A DNA stretch of 64,000 bases, taken from contig CM040126.1 in the NCBI GenBank assembly GCA_022559845.1, forward strand, positions 142,174,064-142,238,063, given 5' to 3'. Both the position numbers and the translations under genes were made by a program. Under the pieces are notes generated by a model that was not told where the DNA came from, ran no database searches, and saw only the letters and a program-made list of their open reading frames with translations. This document shows positions 55,288-64,000 of this stretch, one piece after another; the stretch's first letter is position 1; the number at the start of each line of letters is the position of its first letter. This DNA comes from Amorphophallus konjac (lineage: Eukaryota > Streptophyta > Magnoliopsida > Alismatales > Araceae).

Positions 55288-58200
55288 CTTTTCCCTGATA
55301 AACTGACAGACCTGGTTGGCCCAAATAGGTGCATGTGTATCAGTTCATAAGGTTTAGTGGATATGTTTTCTGTCCTAGATTAGAATGATTTTCTAGTCAA
55401 CTTGGACTGAATGCATGCATTACAAAATTTATTGTCCTTTTTAAAAGAGACTTCAGGGAGTCCTCTAACCATGATATGCTTGTTTAATTTATGCAGAACA
55501 GTATAACTCGCATGGCCTAACCTACGATGCCATAAAAATGCTAAATCTTCTTTACTGGCAGTAAGACATAGGTTAGAATGTTGAATATCATCTAAATCTA
55601 TCATGTATGTGTTATTTATTCTTTTTTCAGAAAATTTGACAATTTCAGAATCAGGTTCAAAAACCTTGCAGCATTGAGAATCGAATAAGACTTTATGTCC
55701 TTTATCACACAACTGGCTGATACTGAGTAAATTATAAGCTAACCCTTCAACCAGCATAACATCATCAATGCAGCAGGTAGAACACTTACCTACCTTACTT
55801 GATCCAATGATCCTACCCTTTGTGTTGCTTCCAAAGGTGACAAGGCCTCCTAGCTTCTCAGTCAGCATGCAGAACTTGGCCTTATCTCCTGTCATATGCC
55901 TGGAGCAGCCACTATCCAAGTACCACAAGTTGCTCTTGGCTACCAGGCATACTTGCACACACAATTAGGGCAAAAAGTTTGGAACCCAAGTCTGTTTGGG
56001 CTCCAATGCAGATGAAGTACAAGGAAAGGAAGAAAGCATGGCTTTAGGAATCCACATCTGTTTAAAAGAACTTTGTTCAGTTGATTTTGCAGATTTCCTT
56101 CTGTTATTCTTTCTCTTATTTTTGTTGTTTTTCTTTTTATTTGCACCAACAGAGTTATTCACATGAATTGTTGTTGTTGTGCCAATGCTTCGACCAGGTT
56201 GCATTCATAAAGTTTTGGTCAAGGTGATATTTAGGCTGGCTGAAAGATTGGAAGTTTCTAATTGTTCGACTACCATACCCATTACCCCAATTTTTGACAT
56301 AGGGTCTGTAAAATTATGTAGGTTGATGAACGTACCCTTTATGCATCCCTTGAGTTCTAGTCCACCCAAACCCATTAGGATAGATTGACTGTGTGGGGTA
56401 GTAGGACTGGACTCTAGGTGGATTGAATTTGTTGGGCTGACTCCTGAAAACATTTTGTCTTCCCTGCACCCTTGACCCTGCTAACCTGTTCATAGGTTTT
56501 TGTTGGGTCTTTTTCTGTGATGGTGGTGATGAAGACTTTTTGGCATTGACATGGGGTTTGTTTACCTGAGCAGGCTGACCCCTAGCCTTGGATTGAGCAC
56601 TAGAGCTAGGTTTGGAAGTGCCAATTCTACTAGGCTCACCAACTTTCTGTTTGCCCTTCTCCTCTGCATTGGGTTTTTTCAGATTCACATTTGTTTTCAC
56701 AGCATTATTAGAATTCATATTAATCAGAGGTCTTTTCTCCTTTTGTGCAACAAATGAAATAGTTTTCATTCAAAAGCTCTTAGTTGCACTAGAGTTGAAT
56801 CCTAGGCCCTCTCTCCTGAAATTAACCTTTGACCCCAATAATGCATCTAAATTTTCAGATCCTTGGGTCATTTTCTCAATGGTTTTCAGCTTATCCTCAT
56901 TGTCTTTCTGAATTTCATCAATAGACTTTTTCAATTCATTATTTACATTGAGGACAACTTCATATTTTTTAGAAGTAATTTTTATCTCACTTTCATAATT
57001 CTGAATTTTCAATTTCCATACATCAATTTCATTGTCAAATCTCACATTTTCTTCCTTAGAGATTTTTAGTTCTTTCTTGATTTCTTAAAATTCAGAACAT
57101 GTGAGTTTCAGCTTACTGTTCTCATTCTCTAAGCATGCAATTTTATCAGACAATGAAGTATCATTTTGCATGATGTTAATTTTTCTTCGTAGATGCCTAT
57201 TTTCTTTTCTGACATCATCTACTCTATCGGCAAGTTCATTATAAGCATCCATCCAATCAGCAATAGTAATGTTTTCAAAACGAGAGGATACCTCATCAGA
57301 TTCTTCCTCTCTATCTTCTGAGCTGGTTGCCATGAGATAGATTGGCTTCTCAACTTCAACTTCACTGTCCGAAATGTTGCTCAAGGATCTCTCGTCCTCA
57401 TCACTCCAGGTACTCACCATAGCTTTCCCTCTTGTGTTCCTTTTCTTGGACTTGTCCTTGAGGTTCTGAATTGTCAGACATTCAGCTTTAAAGTGACCAG
57501 CCTTCCTGCATTGATAGCAAACATTAGTCTCAGCTTTCATTACAGAGTTTGATTTGTACCTTGTGTCTCAGCTGCCACCACTGGGATTTCTTTGGCTGAA
57601 TCTTCTTCCTTCTTTCTTGAGAAAACGTCGGAATTCCCTAGTAATCATAACAATATCATTATTTTCCATTTCTTCTTCAGACAACCTCTCTTCATTTGAT
57701 GATCCGTTGGGGCTGGATCGACTGGATTTGCTAGCACCAGCCTTCAGAGCTATTGGCTTCCTCTTTCTATCAGCCTCCTCTATCTTTGGCAGATTCATCT
57801 CAAATGTCATTAGAGATCCGATAAGCTCATCTGCCCTTGCATTGTGTAGATCTTTTGACTCTTCCATAACAGTGGCCTTGGTGTGCCAAATTGGAGTCAA
57901 GGATCGCAAGATCTTTCTGACTATATCATACTCAGAATACTTCTTCCCAAAACCTCTGAGACTATTTATGATAATAGTCAATCGAGCATACATTTCTTTG
58001 ATTGTCTCGTTTGGCTTCATCTTGAAGGCCTCGTATTCTGAAACCAGTAGATTAGTCTTGGTCTCGCTAACTTGTGAAGTCCCCTCGTAGATAACTTCAA
58101 GTGCATCCCACATTTCCTTCGCTGAAGAGTAGGCAGATACTCATGAGAACTTGGTGGGATGCAGAGAACACTGGATTGCATTGATTGCACTCCAGTTGAG

Positions 58201-58464
58201 CGTGGACCTTCTAATTTCCTCCTTGGTCCATACATCTTCATTAGGGGACAGCTCGAAAGGTCCCTTGCTAACTACCTTCCATATCTCATAATCTTTAGCC
58301 CTCAAAAAAACCTGCATACGGTTCTTCCAATATGCGTAGTTGGATCCATCGAAGTACGGGGGCTTGGATGTGGACTGTCCTTCAGCTATCATCCCTCTTC
58401 CGTCCATCTGTACCTTCCTCTTCGGGCTATAAGTCCCTACAGAAGAGTTAGGCTCTGATACCAA
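55288..58464 (-). pseudogene. SIRE B gag, protease and integrase N-terminus
   Basis: Gag starts at 58464 next to the primer-binding site: PPYFDGSNYAYWKNRMQVFL, then KEMWDALEVIYE and RKILRSLTPIWHTKAT, a CCHC knuckle (CYQCRKAGHFKAEC) near 57500, and a coiled-coil-like stretch to about 56780. A Ser/Lys/Gln-rich region leads to protease (LWYLDSGCSRHMTGD near 55910) and the integrase zinc region (LWHRRLGHASYTVLHKL). In-frame stops at about 58141, 57568, 57085, 56770, 56314 and 55380 share one frame in most of the segment; some are CGA-to-TGA changes. Element G interrupts integrase at 55283. Confidence 0.9.
58449..58462 (-). other. SIRE B primer-binding site (initiator tRNA-Met)
   Basis: The minus strand reads TGGTATCAGAGCCT three bases inside the 5' LTR. 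Confidence 0.92.
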
Positions 58465-58465
58465 A

Positions 58466-60872
58466 TGTTGAAATTAGATGGAAGGCTCTTTCACCACAGA
58501 ATGTGGATCTATGAATAGATCAACTGGCCAATAAATAATTATGCCTAGATTCAGATGCGGAATTAAAAGAACACTGATCAAACACAGTCAATGCACCTGA
58601 TAATAGAGATAAGATCTGCTAGACAGACAAGCAACCACACGAGAGGCACAAATAATTTTAGGTGGTTCAGTCAATCCGAGCTACGTCCACCCCACATTCA
58701 ACTCGAATGTGGATTACTACTGATACATAACTTCAATCTGCTGGGCACTACAGCTTGCCAACAACGGCTGGGGCTTATAGCTTATCCCGACCAGAGGAAC
58801 CTCCTCTGCAACAGCTGAGCTTCATAGCTTGCTCTGCTGGGCTCTACAGCTTAGCCGACCAGACGTAACACCTCTGCACACCGTTGCCTCACAGCTTGAC
58901 ACCACTGACTAACAGCTTGATCGAACAAGAGTTTTCAAAAGAAAAATAACAAAGACTGAAAAGCAAGAAATGCAGAATTGAATGGAATGAAAACCAAAAG
59001 GACTGTAGCTTAAATTAAGCAATATCAGCTCTGGTATCTGAACAAAGAGATTGATTCACAGGCTCTCATATAACTCTCTCAACTCATCTCTCTCACTTTC
59101 ATCTTCTCTCCTTTTCTTCTTCTCTGCTTTTCTTCTCTTTTGATCTCGGTGGCTCTCTACTGCCTCAGGTTTTTCTCACTGTGTAGACTTGCCACTGGTC
59201 GATCGCACTTCAACAGAAGATGAAGACTTCTATATATATCAGCAGTAGATTGGATAAGGGCATGTGGCTTCCACGTTTTCCCGCCCAAGGAATTCGCCAG
59301 ATCCGAGGTGCTTTCATCCACATGGCAGCATCTGGTCACCTCGTCCTCTTGGGATCACGAGCCATGTCAGCAATTCTCAGTAACGAATCCCTGTCAGATA
59401 GAGTATCAGATTATCAGGTTAAGTGAAGAACTCTGTACAGACTTTATAAGATGAAATGCCTTGTGTAGACTTCATGATGTATAGCCTTTGTGAAACGTGA
59501 ATACTATGTACAGACTTCGTGAATGGACTATGTGAAACGTGAATGCAATGTATAGACTTCAGTGTATAGACTATGTGAAGGCGAGTGCAATGTACAGACT
59601 TCAGTGTATAGACTATGTGAAACGTGAATGCAATGTATAGACTTTAGTGTATAGACTATGTGAAGGCGAGTGCAATGTACAGACTCCATGAGACTCTAAT
59701 GAAGACAGACGATGTATAGACTTCAGGACTGATGCACGATGTACAGACTTCATGAGACTCTAATGAAGACAGACGATGTATAGACTTCAGGACTGATGCA
59801 CAATGCAGACTCGTCCAATGTATACACTTGCTCGTTGTTCAGTCTTCACGAAAGATGTACAGACTTCCAATGTGTAGACTTTGTCAAGGCAACGTTGGTA
59901 AAGCAACCAATGTACAGACTTACTGAACTGAGTGTAGGTAAAAGATATGAGGAATTTATAGACTTACTCAGTTCAGTTCAGAACGTAGGTAATGATCAAT
60001 GTATAGACTTAACAGTCGCCCTGGCTGTACAGACTTGGTCACAAGCTGAATAGTCGGTTGTATAGACTTGCACAAACCAAAGTCTGTACAGACTTGAAAT
60101 GAAAACCAATGTATAGACTTCGTGAGCACCTAGAGGATGTACAGACTTAGTGACTGTACAGACTTGATCACAAACTGAACAGTCGGTTGTATAGACTTCG
60201 CCCCAATGCATAAGACGCTAATTGAGACGGACAATGTACAGACTTTGCTCGAATGCATGAGACGCTAACTAAGAAGCTGGACTTTGTACAGACTTGAGCG
60301 ATGTATGGGCTTAGCTTCGTGCAAGCTACAGTCCAATGTATGGACTTTGAAGTTCAACTGGTGAGTGTACAGACTTCACCAATGAGACGCTCGCTGTACA
60401 GACTTGGCACCGACCAATGTGTAGACTTGACAATGCTGAATGAACGAATGAGCAATGTATAGACATTGGGTGCCACACTGTGCAGACTTCACGATGTATG
60501 GACTTGAGTGTTCATGTCAGCTGCACTATATAGACTTTAACAAAATGCCTAAGATGCTACATGAGACACAAGACAGACAGACAGTGTATAGACTTCACTC
60601 TGGGGGCGTCGACCCATCTGAGAAGAGGGTCGACCCACTACTGTCCAGACTAAACAAGGAAAGGTATAGACTCTATGTTCATGCTGCAATGCACTGTGTA
60701 GACCTGTGAGTATGTGCATAACAATATATAGACTCTGACTGTATTATATACACAGACAACCTGATAAAAACAATTTCATCAAAATAATAACAGTTGCCAA
60801 TCAATCAAAACAAGCTGTTGCCAATGAAGTAAAACTTATTGTCAATATCATCAACACAGAGGGGTCACAACA
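58466..60872 (-). repeat. SIRE B 5' LTR
   Basis: 2407 bp. Compared with the 3' LTR it lacks a 9 bp G-rich string near its start and a 24 bp segment between two TGTACAGACTT boxes near 60240. It has the same core, hairpin and box array. Confidence 0.94.
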
Positions 60873-60877
60873 ACCTT

Positions 60878-63223
60878 GAGGGTGATAGTCACAAGATCGA
60901 TGCACCTTGGACCTAAACAAGCAAGCACAATTCGCAATAGAAACGGACCGATATCTGCGGCCACTCACTCGACACTCACCCAAAACCCGAGGTAACTCAG
61001 CGATGCCGAGTGGAGGTTGTGAGGGCTGGGCCCTTACTGTTAGAGGGCTAGCAAGGCCAAGGGTTTTCCCCAATGCTATGGAGACCCAATTCAATGGGGT
61101 CGACCCGGTGCCAAAGGCCCAGATCACACTCACTCCCACGGCGGTCACTCAAAGCAATGGAGCTTGCGGATCGGGCACTCACTCTCACGGGCCAGCGAAG
61201 CTATGAACTAATATTGAAAGAACAACACTAGGTGAAAGCAAGAGTTAGAACACTTACTCAACTAGTTTGAAAAAATCGGTCCCGTTCGGAGATGTGGGCG
61301 GGCGGGGAAGCGTGTGTTCCCCACACGCCGCACCGGTGAAGCTTGAACCTATTTAAGGAATTACATCACTACTCCCCATGCAAGGGGGTGGAACAAGGGG
61401 AGGGGAAGTCACATATACATCCAAACACTACCTTCCACAGGGAGGGGCTGTAAGCCGGCCGGGCGGGGAGGGGAAAGGGGAGCTAGGAACTAATTGAAAG
61501 GATGATGCCGATTCTGTCCACTCTCTGGAACAACAGATAGGTAGTCGGTGTTGACGCTGCTGCGGACTATCCCAAACTCCGTTTGCAACGAAACCAGCAG
61601 AAAAATCTCTTGGGTTGGCCCAGGAGGACGTCTAATTTTTGGGAGGATTTCTGGTTGCCGGCGTTGGACGGGGCAGGGTCATGCGCACGGCCTATGTTCT
61701 ATGATTCTGATGGCTACTGTACCACTACAGCAGGAAGATGAGGTCACCACGGGCGCTCCTGAGCTCTGATTCAAGTGGGGCCAGAGTTTCTGGATTCATT
61801 GTCGAGCGCTCTTCGAACGGAGACCTGCAGGGGCACCGGAGGAGGTCAGAGTAGACAGATAGATCCGGAACAGTGATAGGGTTTCTGTTCAGTCCTAGAG
61901 GGAACAAAACAGCACACTCGGGGGAGAAAAATGAGAACTCTTAGCTCCGGATGCCGAACGGGGTGCCGCATCTTGATTCTGGAATTAGACTCGTCATAGA
62001 AACTTTCAGCCAAGGCCTGCCTCCGAACGGTTTGGTCTTCAGAACCTCAGCAACTTGCTTCTAGTTGACTGTCAGGAATAAATTGCGCAGTCCGGCGATG
62101 ATGGCTCCTCCGGGCAGCTCTGAACTCAGACTGGGATGAGACCACCACCGTTGCGAATAGGATTGGGAGACACTTCCAACTGTTCATCTTGTGTTTCTAG
62201 GGGTGCCGAGATGAAGTCGTGGCCGGTTCTGCAAGATGCTAGATCTCTGCTACCTGCGAACTGCTGCAAGGTCTTCGACTTGATGAGGATGAATGGAGTT
62301 GGAAGGGGGGCAACACAGGAAGGGGTGGGAGGCTAATGGCTGTGGAGGATGGAGGAGGGTGTTAGGGGTTTGTGGGAGTGTCATGGAGAGGGAGGGGATG
62401 GAGCTAGCAGGGGATGAGGGCTGCTGGTTCTGTCTATAAGGTGGTGGGGGAGGGAAGGTGAAGGCGGTTCAAGGGTGATGGAGGGGGGGAGAGGGGGGCG
62501 ACCAGCACTAGGGGCTCTCTCCTTCGGGTGTTCTAGGGCATGGGGGGGGGGAGGAGAGAGTGGAGGGAATAATTCAAATTTGGCCTAGGGAGGGGTGGGT
62601 TCAGCCTTGGGAAGGTGGAGGCTTGCTTGGGAAGGGGAAGTGGGTAGTTGGGAGTTGGATGGTGGAGCTAGGATTGGGTGGGGATCTCTTGGGGTTGGGG
62701 TGGAGTAAAGAGAGGGGTGTGGGGAGTTGGAGTAGCTTTAATGGAGGGGGAAGGAGAGAGAAAGTAGGTGGGAGGGTGAGGAGAGAGAGAGGGGGGCGAA
62801 CCTCCGTTGATGAGAGAGAGAGGGGGAGGGCTTCTCACCCAGGGTTTCACAGCCTATCTAATGGATTCTCTCCACTAAAGAAACTTAAATTTTGGAACTC
62901 AAAATATGGCAATTTCATTAGCTTCCTCAAATGGGGTTGGGGTCCTATTTATAGGGACCCAACCTTTTACATGCCCAAACTACCCATGGCTTTACATGCA
63001 ATGACAAAAGCAGTCCAATTAGCCAACCAACGGGATAATGACTCAAACAAAGGGAAATAACCTTAGGACCTAGGGATACGACTCTAATAAATTGAAAATT
63101 AAAATGACATAACTCAAATAAAAATTACATAGGACTCAAAAATAAATAACTAGACCATGCTGGATGCAACCGGGGCGAGGAGACGAGCCGTGAGTGTGGG
63201 CACGAGAGGTGATGTCCCCATCA
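60878..63223 (-). repeat. Element F 3' LTR, main part
   Basis: On the minus strand it starts TGATGGGGACATCACC at 63223 and reads towards 60878, continuing after SIRE B at 31673-31657. A TATAAATAGG string lies near 62945. The text resembles the G LTR (G-rich on the plus strand here). ORFs in it are shadows. Confidence 0.85.
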
Positions 63224-64000
63224 TACTCCCGGGGTGCGGAGAACTCGACTCCGTCAAGTAAGAGTCCTTCCCTCCTCGGAGGGTGTAGAAGTGATACCAC
63301 CCACAAGTCTTCCGAAGGAGACCGATCTATCAATCCGACGAGATAGCATTCCTACACCTTGCTCCTGGTGGCAGTGACCTGTTCATCCAATATTTGCTCA
63401 ATTCGCTCACGCCGGGCTCTCATGACTAGTGGACTCTTCTCTCGGGTAGGTGCTCTCTCAATGAGGGGTGTGGGCTCAATATCCTCACTGGGTACCACCG
63501 TGGGACCCTTATATGGCACTAGTTCGGCCACGTTGAATGTGGGGCTCACTCCGTATTCCTCGGGAAGATCTAACTCATAGGTATTAGTGCTAATGCACCT
63601 CACAACCTAGAAGGGACTAGTCCCACGAGGCCTCAATTTGGAGACGGCTCCCGGGGAGAGCCTCTCCGTCCTCACCATCACAAAGTCACCTACGTGGAAT
63701 TCCTGGTGATGTCGATAGGAGTTAGCCTGCCTTTTATAAATATCATTTTTCTTGCTGATGTGCTTGCGAAGGTTTTCATGCAATTTTGTGAATGCGGACA
63801 TTCTAGGGGTGACGGGTGGACCTGGGTAACCAAAAGTAGACCAATCATGCTTTGTCACCAAGAAGACTTTGATGGAATGGGGAGGACCAGGGCATCCATA
63901 GATGATCCAGTCATGCATGGGGATGACAAATGCCAGGGGAACCGGACATCCATGAATACTCCTATCATGCCTACGACCCATGATGAATGAAGGAGGACCA
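63224..64000 (-). pseudogene. Element F 3' interior: CPGPP repeats and integrase C-terminal domain, partial
   Basis: An open frame enters from the right edge and runs to about 63352 with a single TAG at 63607-63609 (Gln likely ancestral). It encodes repeat units (RSIHGCPVPLAF, WIIYGCPGPPHSI, WSTFGYPGPP), then RHHQEFHVGDFVMVRTER, SKLRPRGTSPF and YELDLPEEYGVSPTFNVAEL. The layout equals the element G second ORF. The 130 bases before the LTR are non-coding and end with CACCCCGGGAGTA. Confidence 0.8.

Larger units (their letters stand above)
31674..60872 (-). mobile_element. SIRE B: full-length degenerate Sirevirus interrupted by element G
   Basis: LTRs at 31674-34113 and 58466-60872 (TGTTGAAATTAG ... 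TCACAACA) are flanked by ACCTT (31669-31673 and 60873-60877). An initiator-Met primer-binding site and a purine tract are present. Without G the element is about 12.3 kb. Gag, protease, integrase, RT and RNase H are all recognisable but carry many stops. The LTRs differ by two indels (9 and 24 bp) and scattered substitutions. No env-like ORF is recognisable in the 1.8 kb 3' region. Confidence 0.94.

Noticed and set aside
60878..63223. Host gene in the region with many short ORFs
   Set aside because: The sequence is the reverse complement of an LTR related to element G; the ORFs share no domain and are not conserved between LTR copies.

Overview
This window is plant genomic DNA made almost entirely of LTR retrotransposons. 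I found no host gene, rRNA or tRNA gene. A flowering plant with a large, repeat-rich genome is indicated by four plant lineages side by side: Ty3/gypsy Tat and Tekay/Del (about 3 kb LTRs, chromodomain), Ty1/copia SIRE (Sirevirus) and Angela (BARE-1-like). The species cannot be named from this sequence.

Left block (1-15939): a minus-strand Tat-lineage element that runs off the left edge. Its 5' LTR is 15163-15939, followed by gag-protease, RT, an archaeal-type RNase H and integrase, with an extra antisense ORF at 2-556. Element 'SIRE A' (3744-11670, TSD ACGCT) is inserted in its RNase H. SIRE A has nearly identical LTRs but only gag plus pol scraps, so it looks like a young non-autonomous element.

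Middle block (15940-28268): old LTR-like sequence split by a full-length minus-strand Tekay/Del element (16761-27453, TSD GTGAG) whose pol carries several stops.

Right block (28269-64000): a six-layer nest. A Sirevirus-type LTR remnant (28269-29101) is interrupted by element E (+ strand, 5' LTR 29102-31384). E is interrupted by related element F (- strand, LTR 31657-31673 plus 60878-63223, continuing off the right edge). F's LTR is split by 'SIRE B' (- strand, 31674-60872, TSD ACCTT). SIRE B's integrase is split by element G (+ strand, 38387-55282, TSD CATAC; same family as F). G is split by an apparently intact Angela element (+ strand, 42495-51799, TSD CCCTT) with one uninterrupted 1299-residue polyprotein and LTRs differing at only two positions that I could see. 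E, F and G belong to a family with about 2.3-2.4 kb LTRs; G and F keep a gag remnant and/or an integrase C-terminus but no visible RT.

The most unusual signals are non-coding and geometrically rigid: (i) GTCGAC boxes in pairs exactly 22 bp apart in three Sirevirus families; (ii) RCGGTC-N7-GGCCGC dyads repeated over ten times in each Tekay LTR; (iii) hairpins beside a TACGTCCACCCC core in Sirevirus LTRs, with stems that change sequence but keep pairing; (iv) paired hairpins in the Sirevirus 3' region; (v) four copies of a short hairpin in the Angela leader. All identities and counts were made by eye.
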